From NCBI GenBank assembly GCA_035606695.1, contig DATNEW010000026.1, positions 1-64,000 of the forward strand: 64,000 nucleotides of DNA, written 5' to 3'. Under the pieces are notes generated by a model. That model did not search any database. It saw only the letters and a list, made by a program, of their open reading frames with translations, and was not told the DNA's origin. Position 1 is the stretch's first letter. Each line of letters starts with the position of its first letter. Position numbers and translations under genes: made by a program. This stretch comes from Gemmatimonadaceae bacterium (GTDB lineage Bacteria; Gemmatimonadota; Gemmatimonadetes; Gemmatimonadales; Gemmatimonadaceae). Below, piece by piece: positions 25,937 through 34,538 of the stretch.

Positions 25937-27229
25937 ATGTACGCCCTCTTCACGGCGCTCCCCTTCGTCGGCCACTTGAATCCGCTCATCCGACAAGCCG
26001 CCGCGCTCCAGCGGCGCGGCTGGCGCGTCGCGGTCGCCAGCACGAGGGAGATGGCCGCCCACGTCCACTCCGAGGCGCCCGAGGTTCCGTTCGTCGACCT
26101 CGGCGAGCTGGGCGGTATCGCCGGCCGAATGCGCGCCGCCGAAGAAGCCGCGTCGGCGGAGCCCGACTATCGTCGCGGCGCCCTGCATTTTCTCGCGCCG
26201 CTCTCGGAGATGTGGCCCGTGCTGTTCGATGGACTCGTGCACGCAATGTCGAGCGATCGGCCCGACGTCGTCGTCGTCGATCTGTTTACGTCCGCCGGGT
26301 TCTCCGCCGCCGAGAAAGCGGGTCTGCCGTACGTCGTGAACAATCCGTCGCTGCTGAACGCGATACCGACGGAGCTCATGCCGCCGAACTGGCGGGTACC
26401 GTTCGCCATGTCGCCGCGCTCCGTCCACGACGCGCGCCCGCGACACCGATTGCTCGAGCCGATCACACGCCACGCGATGCAACTCGCCGTGAAGCTCACG
26501 ATCGGCCGACAGATCACGAAGCAGCGCGCCAGTCGCGGACTCCCGCCCGTGCCACTCCCCGAGTTGCTGCACGGCCGGACCATCGTCGTCAACGGCGCAT
26601 TCGGCCTCGACTACGAGCGAACGCTTCCTCCATATGTGCACATGGTCGGTCCCATGCTGGACGAGGACGTGCCGCCGCTTCCGGAAGCACTCGACCGCTG
26701 GCTGTCGGACGGCATGCCCGTGACGTACGCGAATCTGGGAACCGTCGTTCGCGCGTCGGTCGAGCAGGTTCGACGCATGGTCGAAGGCTTCGACGCATCG
26801 GGCATGCGCACGCTGTGGGTGGTGAAAGACTCGCTTCGCGAACGGCTCCCGAAGACGATTCCCGCGTCGATCTGCGTCGTGCCTCGGGTACCGTCGCCCC
26901 GCGCCGTGCTCTCCCATCCGAACGTCCGCGTGTTCGTCTCGCACTGCGGCATGAACAGCGTGTACGAGTCGATGGCGGCCGGGACGCCCGTGGTTGGCAT
27001 CCCGATGTTGTCCGATCAACGCGACATGGCCGTGCGCGTTGCCGACGCCGGCGTTGGACGCTGGATGGACAAGAGCCGATTCACCGCCGCGCAGCTGGCA
27101 TCGGACATCGCGCGCGTCGCTGGAGACGAGGCGTATCGCCGGCGCATCGCGCCGCTTCAGGACGCGTTCGCGCGTGCCGGCGGAGTCGAACGCGCCGTCG
27201 ATCTCATCGTGACGAGTGGGGAGTCGTGA
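25937..27229 (+). CDS. GT1-family glycosyltransferase, MGT-like (copy 1)
   Basis: 430 residues, GT-B fold. N-terminal acceptor domain begins ALFTALPFVGHLNPLIRQAA with the catalytic His in VGHLNP. C-terminal donor domain has PVTYANLGTVVRASVEQVRR and the PSPG-like motif: VRVFVSHCGMNSVYESMAAG, then TPVVGIPMLSDQRDMAVRV. UDP- or TDP-sugar is transferred to a hydrophobic acceptor, as in macrolide, terpenoid or carotenoid glycosylation. It shares the same start and architecture with the gene at 29624, which flanks the fusion on the other side; the two are paralogues. Confidence 0.9.
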   Translation: MYALFTALPFVGHLNPLIRQAAALQRRGWRVAVASTREMAAHVHSEAPEVPFVDLGELGGIAGRMRAAEEAASAEPDYRRGALHFLAPLSEMWPVLFDGLVHAMSSDRPDVVVVDLFTSAGFSAAEKAGLPYVVNNPSLLNAIPTELMPPNWRVPFAMSPRSVHDARPRHRLLEPITRHAMQLAVKLTIGRQITKQRASRGLPPVPLPELLHGRTIVVNGAFGLDYERTLPPYVHMVGPMLDEDVPPLPEALDRWLSDGMPVTYANLGTVVRASVEQVRRMVEGFDASGMRTLWVVKDSLRERLPKTIPASICVVPRVPSPRAVLSHPNVRVFVSHCGMNSVYESMAAGTPVVGIPMLSDQRDMAVRVADAGVGRWMDKSRFTAAQLASDIARVAGDEAYRRRIAPLQDAFARAGGVERAVDLIVTSGES

Positions 27230-27231
27230 CG

Positions 27232-27263
27232 TTTCATTTACCGCCAAGCATAGCGGAATGAAA
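27232..27263. repeat. Imperfect palindrome between GT1 and the fusion gene
   Basis: TTTCATT-TA-CCGC, 8-nt loop, GCGG-AATGAAA: an 11-bp stem with a 2-nt bulge in the 59-bp gap. It is the only sizeable non-coding gap in this cluster and could be an operator or RNA processing/terminator structure. Confidence 0.4.
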
Positions 27264-27288
27264 TACCGACGACTACAATGATCCCCAC

Positions 27289-29616
27289 ATGCCGGGTACA
27301 CATTCCGTAGTTGGACGAGAGCCGTCGCGCTTCACTCCCTCCGTCGACGCCGTCCCGATCGCTGAATTCGTCTCGTTCGATTGGCCGGCGCCCGGTCCAA
27401 TAGATCTGACGACGCACGACCTGCCACACGCATCGTCGACGATGGAGTGGTGGTACGTCAACACGCATCTGTCGTCGGCCGGGACGGGTCAGCGCGTCGC
27501 GCTGTTCGCTTCGTTCTTTCGCGTCGACGTCAGTGAGAGTGGCGCGAGCGAGCGCACGTTCGGGCACTTCCTCACCTGGGCATTGATCGACGTCGACGGC
27601 CAGCGGTTCTTCCCGCACACGGCCCTCGACCCGCGGTCGCCCGCGATGGCGGTCGCCGAGATCGACGGCACCGAAAGCTCGCGCGACGATCTCCTGCGCC
27701 GTGCGTTGCGCGAGGTCGTGGCACGCGGAACGGTGCCGCTGCCCGATCGCCTGCTCGCGTCGGATGCCCGGGTGAATGTCACGCGCCTGGACCTCGACTA
27801 CGACGGCAATCGCTTCGTGTGCGATGATGACGGCTCGTACGTGCTCGAGTTGCGAAGCGGCGACGGCCGCGAAGGATGCCGGCTGCGCGTGACGCTCGAG
27901 AAGGGCGTCGTCCGACACGGCGACGACGGTGTCGTTCGCGGCGTGGACGACGAGCGGATGTTCTACTACTTCTCGCCGCGCTGCCGCGTCGACGGCGCCG
28001 TGCTGCTCGACGGCGCGTGGATCGACGACATGCGCGGGTCGGGCTGGTACGATCACGAGTTCGGCGAGAAGCAGACGATCAGCGTCGGCGGCGAATCCGC
28101 GCTATCAGAGAACGCTAAAAAGGCGACCGTCGGCTGGAACTGGCTCGCGGTGCAGCTCGACAACGGCTATGAGATCAGCGCCTACGACCTGTTCGATCGC
28201 GAGGATCATTCCGTGTCGCGCGGACGTTGGGTGATCGTCGTCGATCCGTCCGGCGAGCGCCGCTCGTACGCCGACTTCGCGCTCGACGCGCACGGGTCGT
28301 GGACGAGCACCAAGACGTTCAACGAGTATCCGACGTCGTATTCGCTGCGCGTTCCCGAAGCGGGCCTGTCGCTCGAAGCGCAGGTCGTCATGCCCAATCA
28401 GGAAGTCATCACGATCATCTCGGCGCCCGCCTTCTGGGAAGGCGCCGTCTCGATCGCGGGCACGATGGGCGGCGCGCCGGTGAGTGGCGTGGGGTTCGTC
28501 GAGCGCAGCGGCGCGAGCGTCGTCGACACCACCGACGCCTTCTTCGCGTCGGTCGGCCGGGAGACGCGGCGCGCGATCGACGCGCTGCTGCCGGATCCAC
28601 TCCCCGCGTCCCGCGCGCTCGATCTCATCGGCAGCCACGCGCGCCCGCATTTCCTCGACGGTGTCGATCTCGAGCAGTTTTCGCGCACCGTCGTCCGGCC
28701 AATCCGTGAGATCATCCTTCGCGGCGGCAAGGCGTGGCGGTCGTACGGCGCGCTCGCCTGCATGGATCTCGTCGGCGGCGACTCCCAGCCGTTCGCCCAC
28801 TGGCTGGCGCTTCCGGAATTGCTCCACGTCGGATCGCTGATCATCGACGACGTGCAGGACGCATCCGACGTGCGGCGCGGCGGGCCATCGCTCCACAAGC
28901 TCTACGGCGATGCGCTGGCGATCAACGCCGGCTGCGCGAGCTATTTTCTCGCCCAGCTGCCGATTGGCGCCTCCAATCTTCCCGCGGAACGTCGTGTTAG
29001 CGTTTATGAATCATACTTCGAGTCCATCCGCTCGGCGCATGCCGGCCAGGCGCTCGACATCGACGGACTCGCCGCGCTGTTGCCGAACGTCGTCGAGAGC
29101 GGAGAGGGGGCGCTCCTCGAGCGCCGGGTGCTCGCGATCCACCGGCTGAAGTCGGCCGCGCCGGCCGGCGCGCTCGCGAGAACGTCGGCGTTCATCGGCG
29201 GCGGCACGGAAGAGCAGGCCGACGCCGTCGGCTGGCTGTTCGAGTCGTACGGAGTGGCGTTCCAGATCATCGACGATGTGCTCAACCTGCGCGGCTTCGA
29301 TGAGAATCGAAAAACCAAAGGCGAGGACATCGCGGCCGGCAAGATCACGGCGCCGGTCGCCAAGGCGATGGGCCGCTTGCCGCGCGACGAGCGCCGCCGG
29401 CTCGCCGACATCCTCGCCGCGCGTTCGACCGACAAGCGCGTGATTCGCGAAGCCGTCCGCCTGATCGACGAATGCGGCGCGCTCGACGCCTGCGAGAGCG
29501 ATGCGCGCGAGCTCATCGAATCGGCCTGGCAACGCCTCGACCCGGTCGTGCCGGACTCGCAAAGCAAGGTCCGCTTGCGGGCGTTCGGCTGGTTCGTCCT
29601 CGAGCGCCACTACTGA
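27289..29616 (+). CDS. Fusion: CrtC/AttH-like domain plus trans-prenyl diphosphate synthase
   Basis: 775 residues, two domains. Residues about 40-400 are like hydroxyneurosporene synthase/carotenoid 1,2-hydratase and AttH (STMEWWYVNTHLSSAGTGQR, RGSGWYDHEFGEKQTI, VGWNWLAVQLDNGYEISAYD). Residues about 430-775 are an isoprenyl diphosphate synthase: GGKAWRSYGAL, first Asp motif DDVQD (520-524), RRGGPSLHK, and second motif as FQIIDDVLNLRGF (662-666, Asn in place of the last Asp), then KTKGEDIAAGKITAPVAKAM. No aromatic residue precedes DDVQD to cap chain length, so the product may be C20 or longer. Carotenoid or other terpenoid formation is inferred. Confidence 0.88.
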   Translation: MPGTHSVVGREPSRFTPSVDAVPIAEFVSFDWPAPGPIDLTTHDLPHASSTMEWWYVNTHLSSAGTGQRVALFASFFRVDVSESGASERTFGHFLTWALIDVDGQRFFPHTALDPRSPAMAVAEIDGTESSRDDLLRRALREVVARGTVPLPDRLLASDARVNVTRLDLDYDGNRFVCDDDGSYVLELRSGDGREGCRLRVTLEKGVVRHGDDGVVRGVDDERMFYYFSPRCRVDGAVLLDGAWIDDMRGSGWYDHEFGEKQTISVGGESALSENAKKATVGWNWLAVQLDNGYEISAYDLFDREDHSVSRGRWVIVVDPSGERRSYADFALDAHGSWTSTKTFNEYPTSYSLRVPEAGLSLEAQVVMPNQEVITIISAPAFWEGAVSIAGTMGGAPVSGVGFVERSGASVVDTTDAFFASVGRETRRAIDALLPDPLPASRALDLIGSHARPHFLDGVDLEQFSRTVVRPIREIILRGGKAWRSYGALACMDLVGGDSQPFAHWLALPELLHVGSLIIDDVQDASDVRRGGPSLHKLYGDALAINAGCASYFLAQLPIGASNLPAERRVSVYESYFESIRSAHAGQALDIDGLAALLPNVVESGEGALLERRVLAIHRLKSAAPAGALARTSAFIGGGTEEQADAVGWLFESYGVAFQIIDDVLNLRGFDENRKTKGEDIAAGKITAPVAKAMGRLPRDERRRLADILAARSTDKRVIREAVRLIDECGALDACESDARELIESAWQRLDPVVPDSQSKVRLRAFGWFVLERHY

Positions 29617-29623
29617 CGTACGC

Positions 29624-30931
29624 TTGCCGTACGCTCTCTTCGCCGCCATTCCACTCATCGGCCACCTGAACCCACTGATCAGGCAGGCCGAGGAGCTCGG
29701 AAGGCGCGGGTGGCGCGTCGCGATCGCCGCGCACAGCGAGCGGCGCGCGCATGTCGCATTGGAAAGTCCGGCTTTAGAGTTCGTTGATCTCGGGCCGCTC
29801 GGTGCAATTGCCGCGGAGCTGCGCCGCACCGAAGAGGCGGCGTCGCGCGATCCCAATTTCGTCCGCGGCACCCTGCGCATCGTACGTGGACTCGGCGCCG
29901 TGTGGCCGTCGATGTATGACGGGCTGCTCGCATCGATATCGAGCGATCGTCCCGACATCGTGATCGCGGACCTGTTCTCATCCGCCGCCATGTGTGCCGC
30001 CGAGAGGGCGGGCGTTCCGTTCGCGGTGAACAATCCCGACTTGCTGGCGTCGCTGCCGGTGACGTTGCTGCCGCCGGCGGACCAGGTGCCATTCCTGTTC
30101 TCCGGCAAATCCATTCGCGACGTCGGTCGCGGCCAGCGAATGACCGGGCCAATCATCCGTCGCATAGCCGCCCTGGCGACGACGCTGACGGTGGGACGCG
30201 ACCTCAACGCGTACCGTGCATCGCGTGGTCTGACCCGAACGACGCCTGACGCGTTACTGCGCGATCATCTGATTCTCGTCGACGGCGCGTTTGGATTGGA
30301 GTACGAGCGCCCGTTGCCGCGCGACGTGCACATGGTCGGGCCGATGATGCCGGACGTCATACCGGCGCTGCCGGATGATCTCGCGCGGTGGTTGGCCGAT
30401 GGCCCGCCGGTGGTTTATGTGAATCTTGGCACAATGGCTGTGGCGACCGACGCGCAGCTCGCCGCGATGCTCGACGCGCTTACGAGCGACCGCTTCCGCG
30501 CGTTGTGGATTCTCGCGGCGCCGCAGCAGGCGCGATTGGCGCGCGCACGTTCGGCGTCGGTCCGCGTCGAGTCATGGGGACCGGCGCCGGCCGCGGTGCT
30601 GCGCCATGAGAATGTGCGCGTGTTCGTGTCGCATTGCGGGATCAACAGCGTGCACGAGTCGATCGTCGCGGGCACCCCAATCGTCGGCATTCCGATGTTC
30701 GCCGATCAGCGCGACATGGCGATTCGTGTTGCCGACGCCGGCGTCGGCGTCTGGATCGACAAGCGAAAGCTCGAGCGCGACGCGCTGCGCTCGTCGATCG
30801 TTCGCGTGATGGACGACGCGTCATTCGCCGCGGCGATTCCGAAGATTCAGGCGGCGTTCGCGCGGGCGGGCGGAGTGCGGCGCGCCGCGGATCTCATCAC
30901 GCAGCGGCTGGCCGAGTCGCGTAGAGCGTAG
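29624..30931 (+). CDS. GT1-family glycosyltransferase, MGT-like (copy 2)
   Basis: 435 residues from TTG, 7 bp after the fusion gene. The start was chosen by alignment with copy 1 (PYALFAAIPLIGHLNPLIRQ). Donor-site motif: VRVFVSHCGINSVHESIVAG, then TPIVGIPMFADQRDMAIRV; acceptor-side marks include ASRGLTRTTPDALLRDHLIL and FGLEYERPLPRDVHMVGPMM. Presence of two closely related transferases around a prenyl synthase suggests two sugars, or both ends of one product, are glycosylated. Its 3' end overlaps the convergent FkbM gene by 35 bp. Confidence 0.9.
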   Translation: MPYALFAAIPLIGHLNPLIRQAEELGRRGWRVAIAAHSERRAHVALESPALEFVDLGPLGAIAAELRRTEEAASRDPNFVRGTLRIVRGLGAVWPSMYDGLLASISSDRPDIVIADLFSSAAMCAAERAGVPFAVNNPDLLASLPVTLLPPADQVPFLFSGKSIRDVGRGQRMTGPIIRRIAALATTLTVGRDLNAYRASRGLTRTTPDALLRDHLILVDGAFGLEYERPLPRDVHMVGPMMPDVIPALPDDLARWLADGPPVVYVNLGTMAVATDAQLAAMLDALTSDRFRALWILAAPQQARLARARSASVRVESWGPAPAAVLRHENVRVFVSHCGINSVHESIVAGTPIVGIPMFADQRDMAIRVADAGVGVWIDKRKLERDALRSSIVRVMDDASFAAAIPKIQAAFARAGGVRRAADLITQRLAESRRA

Positions 30932-31820
30932 AGATTTGCAGCAGCTCGTGGAGCTTCCAGTCTTCGCGGGCGCGAGTAACGTGGAAGCCGTGTGATTCGA
31001 GCAAACGCGACATTCGATCGAACCGGCCGTCGACGTCGTGGACCTCGATCACGAGCTGATTGATGCGCGGCCAATCCGCGCCGCCGATTCCGGCGAGCAC
31101 GTCCTCCTCGGCACCCTCGACGTCGATCTTGAGAAGATCGATATGCGACTCGCCGCTGGTCGCGAGTGCCTGTGAGAGCGTGATCAACTTGCAGCGCGGG
31201 CGGCGAAGATAGATTCGGCGGCGGAGACCGAGCAGCGCGAGGAATGGCGCCATCGCGATCAGGACGAATGGACGCCAGACGCGCGAGGCGAGTCCCGCGG
31301 ACAAGGCGGTCAACGTCCTGCTCGGCGTCACGGCGGACGCATCATCCAGCGCGGCGGCGAGCCAGGTCGCGCCCGACACGCCGGGCCGGCGGTCGAACAC
31401 GCGTGGGTGCATGGAGGCCGAAATCGTCATGAATCGATCGACCTCGAAGACCGCGTCACCTTCGTGAGCCGCCACGCCGACGTTGTAGACACGGACTGAA
31501 GGCGCGTGTTCGGCCGCATTGCGCTGGAGCGCCTCGAAGAGTTCCGGAATCGGTTCGAAGGCGTGCACGCGAACGCCCGGCACGACACGCGGCAGGTGAA
31601 TGGCAAAGAGGCCGACGTTGGCGCCGACGTCGAACACGACCGCGTTCGGCTCGAGAGCGATCCCGTGCGACAGGTAGGTCGACTCGGCGACAACCTCGCG
31701 GTAGACGACGGCGGCCTCGACGGCGTTCGGCGCCCACACGGCTTGATGATTCGGTAATACTACTTTCTGCATGATTCGGATGATGCCCGGCGCGAGAGTC
31801 GTTGGACTCGAGACGTGCAC
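30897..31820 (-). CDS. FkbM-family methyltransferase
   Basis: 307 residues (291 if translation starts at the ATG 31772, QKVVLPNHQAVWAP). SAM-binding motif: VFDVGANVGLFAIHLPRVVP with acidic VHAFEPIPELFEAL; the FkbM mark HIDLLKIDVEGAEEDVLAGI follows, then INQLVIEVHD. A hydrophobic stretch in the middle (FVLIAMAPFLALLGL) is unusual for this family. O-methylates sugars or hydroxyl groups in natural products and glycans. Convergent with the GT1 gene, so it may methylate a sugar put on by them, though it is on its own transcript. Confidence 0.88.
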   Translation of the reverse strand: MHVSSPTTLAPGIIRIMQKVVLPNHQAVWAPNAVEAAVVYREVVAESTYLSHGIALEPNAVVFDVGANVGLFAIHLPRVVPGVRVHAFEPIPELFEALQRNAAEHAPSVRVYNVGVAAHEGDAVFEVDRFMTISASMHPRVFDRRPGVSGATWLAAALDDASAVTPSRTLTALSAGLASRVWRPFVLIAMAPFLALLGLRRRIYLRRPRCKLITLSQALATSGESHIDLLKIDVEGAEEDVLAGIGGADWPRINQLVIEVHDVDGRFDRMSRLLESHGFHVTRAREDWKLHELLQISTLYATRPAAA

Positions 31821-32566
31821 AACTTAGGTTGCGACGAGGCGCGGCGCTAGAAAACGACGATGACCCGGTCGACGATCCACTCTTCGCCTCATCGTCATGT
31901 GACGCCTTGCGCGAGGTCGCCGGGAGCCACGAGCACCATACGTTGTTGAAGAAGGCGCGCCAGCAGCTTGGGACCGTGGGGTCGGGCAATCACTACGTCG
32001 ACGTGTTCGCGGATGAAACGGGCGCGCTCTGGGGCGAGCGTGTGCGCGAAACCGAAGTGCTGCTCGATCTCTCGAAACCGCTTGGCGACGCGTACTGGCG
32101 TTTGATGGAGCTGGTGGGCGCATACGCATATACGGGCCGCGAGTGGGTCGCGCGTCAGGTCGTTAGCATTCTTGGCGGACGCGAGATGGAGCTGGTTCAC
32201 AACCATCACAACTTCGCGTGGAAGGAGCGTCATGACGATCGCGATCTCGTCGTGGTGCGAAAGGGCGCGACGCCGGCGTTTCCGGATCAGCGAGGCTTCG
32301 TCGGCGGATCGATGGGCGACGACGCCGTGATCATCGAGGGTGCGCGTGATGGCGACGAGTCGCTGCAGCGCGCATCGTTGTACTCGAGGGTGCATGGGGC
32401 GGGCCGAGTGATGTCGCGTACCGAAGCGCGTGGGAAAGTGCGTGGGTGGGGAAAGAACGCGCGCATCATTGCGGCGCAGGGTGATACCATCCGCGTGCTG
32501 CACACGCTGCGTCCGATCATCGTGGTGATGGCGGGCGAGAACGAAGTGGATCCATATAGGGATTAG
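31802..32566 (+). pseudogene. rtcB: RtcB RNA ligase remnant, N-terminus lost
   Basis: C-terminal two-thirds of an RtcB-type tRNA-splicing/repair ligase: QQLGTVGSGNHYVDVF, LVHNHHNFAWKE, DQRGFVGGSMGDDAVII, and the guanylylation-site stretch YSRVHGAGRVMSRTEA. The N-terminal domain with the D-x-x-G-C-G Mn-binding Cys is absent: recognisable homology begins at DDPLFASSSCDALREVA, near 31860. Bases before that belong to the start of the divergent FkbM gene. Metal ligand loss makes it inactive; likely removed by insertion of the methyltransferase segment. Confidence 0.75.
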
Positions 32567-32637
32567 AGTTCGCGAACATAACGGCCGCCGACGCGGATCA
32601 GTGTGCTGGGCGACCGGTCGTTTTCCCGGAGGGACTC

Positions 32638-33141
32638 GTGGTGGGCATTACAGTCCGACGCTTTGCCGCTCACGAATGGCCGTTGTATCGCGAGCTCCGG
32701 TTGCGTGCCCTGGCCGACTCGCCCGACGCGTTCGGCAGCACGCACGCGCGTGAGTCGGCTCGCGCTGACGCGGAGTGGGAAGATCGACTCCGCGTTGGCG
32801 TAGCTGCCGAGACGGAGATGCCTGTTGTCGCACTCGTCGATGAGATGCCGGTTGGTCTGGCGTGGGGCCGGCAGGATGAGCATGATGTATCCGTCGCGCA
32901 CGTGTTTCAGGTGTGGGTCGCGCCGGAAGCTCGTGGCAAGGGCGCCGGAAGTCTCCTGCTGAATGCCGTCATCGCGTGGGCGAAGGGACTCGGGGTACGC
33001 ACCGTGCGGCTCGGGGTGACGGCGAGTCACCCCGCGGCGTTTCGGTTGTACAAGCATGCCGGCTTCGTCGAGGATGGAAACGCGGAACCGCTTCGCCCGG
33101 GATCGTCGATTCTGTGTCAGCCGATGCAACTTGCGCTTTGA
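32638..33141 (+). CDS. GNAT-family N-acetyltransferase
   Basis: 167 residues, GTG start behind GGAGGG. Reads VGITVRRFAAHEWPLYRELR, then the CoA motif FQVWVAPEARGKGAGSLLLN and TVRLGVTASHPAAFRLYKHA, GFVEDG. Arrangement as in RimI-like enzymes. Substrate unknown; small monocistronic gene. Confidence 0.88.
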   Translation: MVGITVRRFAAHEWPLYRELRLRALADSPDAFGSTHARESARADAEWEDRLRVGVAAETEMPVVALVDEMPVGLAWGRQDEHDVSVAHVFQVWVAPEARGKGAGSLLLNAVIAWAKGLGVRTVRLGVTASHPAAFRLYKHAGFVEDGNAEPLRPGSSILCQPMQLAL

Positions 33142-33262
33142 GCCACGCACGCCGGATCACACGCCTCGAGAGTCGCCCACGGTGTGACAAAGTCATATCC
33201 TGTCGGTCGTACACGGTGAGTGGTGCGACGTTGTTCATTGTCGATTAGCCGGTTTCGGATTC

Positions 33263-33787
33263 ATGGCACTTGTCACGCTGCTCCGCGGTGTCAATGTCGG
33301 CGGCCATCAAACCTTCCGCCCCACGCGTCTTGCGCACGAGCTTCGCCGATTCGACGTGGTGAATGTCGGCGCAGCTGGAACATTCGTCGTGCGTCAGCCC
33401 GGGTCTCGCCGCGATTTCCGTGCGGCGCTCGTCAAGCAGCTTCCCATCACGACCCAAATCGTCATGTGTGAGGGCCGCGACCTCCTTCGTCTCGAGAGCT
33501 CGAATCCGTTCGGAGAGACGCCCGCGGACCCGGGTGTCACGCGGTTCGTGAGTTTTCTCTCGAAACGGGGCGGCGCGAGCCCAACCCTTCCCCTCTCACT
33601 CCCGCCTGGAGAGAATTGGTTGGTGCGCGTCGTCGCGTCGACGGACCGGTTTGTCTTCGGGGAGTATCGCCGGCACATGAAGACGATCGGGCATCTCGGG
33701 CAGCTCGATAAACTTTTCGGTGCGCCAATGACTACGCGAAACTGGAATACGATTCGTGCGATCCAGCGCGTGTTGCGGGACACGTGA
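33263..33787 (+). CDS. DUF1697 family protein
   Basis: 174 residues. Typical start ALVTLLRGVNVGGHQTFRPT and end GAPMTTRNWNTIRAIQRVL define DUF1697, a common soluble family without known activity. An expected MxxLR segment after residue 20 is degenerate. Stop and next start overlap (GTGA), giving a four-gene coupled run through the ankyrin protein. Confidence 0.85.
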   Translation: MALVTLLRGVNVGGHQTFRPTRLAHELRRFDVVNVGAAGTFVVRQPGSRRDFRAALVKQLPITTQIVMCEGRDLLRLESSNPFGETPADPGVTRFVSFLSKRGGASPTLPLSLPPGENWLVRVVASTDRFVFGEYRRHMKTIGHLGQLDKLFGAPMTTRNWNTIRAIQRVLRDT

Positions 33788-34239
33788 AGGCCGACGACTT
33801 GCTGCGCTTCATGCGCACCCAACGCCTGGCCGTCGAGGCATCGTGTACGCCGGACGGCGGACCGCAGGCGGCGTTGGTTGGAATTGCCGTGACCGATGCG
33901 TTCGAGATCGTCTTCGACACGCTGGACAGCACGCGCAAGGCGCGAAATCTTCGAGCATCGCCCCGCACGGCGTTCGTGCTCGGCGGGTGGAGCGGCGCCG
34001 ACGAGCGCACCGTTCAGTTCGAGGGAATCGCCGACGAGCCGCACGGAGCGGAGCTCGAGCGGATCAAAGCATCGTACTTCGCCGCGTGGCCCGACGGTCC
34101 AACGCGCGAATCGTGGCCGGGCATCACCTATTTTCGCGTTCGGCCGAGGTGGATTCGATTCACCGACTTTACCGGTGCGTCGCCGGACGTTACGGAATTC
34201 ACGGCAGACGAGCTCGCGGCATCCCCTCACTCTCGATGA
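33784..34239 (+). CDS. Pyridoxamine 5'-phosphate oxidase-like flavin-binding protein
   Basis: 151 residues, split-barrel FMN-binding fold: DDLLRFMRTQRLAVEASC, then GGPQAALVGIAVTDAFEIVF, DSTRKARNLRASPRTAFVLG, and the C-terminal YFRVRPRWIRFTDFTG. Typical of small flavin or F420/heme-binding enzymes. Coupled on both sides by 4-base overlaps. Confidence 0.85.
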   Translation: MKADDLLRFMRTQRLAVEASCTPDGGPQAALVGIAVTDAFEIVFDTLDSTRKARNLRASPRTAFVLGGWSGADERTVQFEGIADEPHGAELERIKASYFAAWPDGPTRESWPGITYFRVRPRWIRFTDFTGASPDVTEFTADELAASPHSR

Positions 34240-34538
34240 CGCACGACTCGTTGTCGGTGCTCGCGACGCGGTTGAGTCGAAGGATTGCCTGGCGGTTGCG
34301 TCTCGCGCGCTGGGGCAAGCTGCTCGTGCTTCCAACGTTTGTTGCGGCGTTTTACGCCGGACGCTGGAATGAACGTGCCGCGCTTCTCGGATTCGGCCTG
34401 TTCCTCCTCGAGGTCCTCGCCATCATGCTGGGCGAAGCACAGCGTTGCCCACTCTGCGAGGCGTCGCTCGTGATCGGGCGAGGCCCGCAGGAAGAATTCG
34501 TGGGGACCTGCCCGGATTGTGGGTATCCAATCGATTGA
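34236..34538 (+). CDS. Small membrane protein with zinc ribbon
   Basis: 100 residues. Two hydrophobic segments (LLVLPTFVAAFYAG, LLGFGLFLLEVLAIMLG) followed by a Cys4 zinc-ribbon pair: RCPLCEASLVIG and GTCPDCGYPID. ATG overlaps the previous stop; the last stop overlaps the next ATG (TGATG). Function unknown. Confidence 0.7.
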   Translation: MTHDSLSVLATRLSRRIAWRLRLARWGKLLVLPTFVAAFYAGRWNERAALLGFGLFLLEVLAIMLGEAQRCPLCEASLVIGRGPQEEFVGTCPDCGYPID

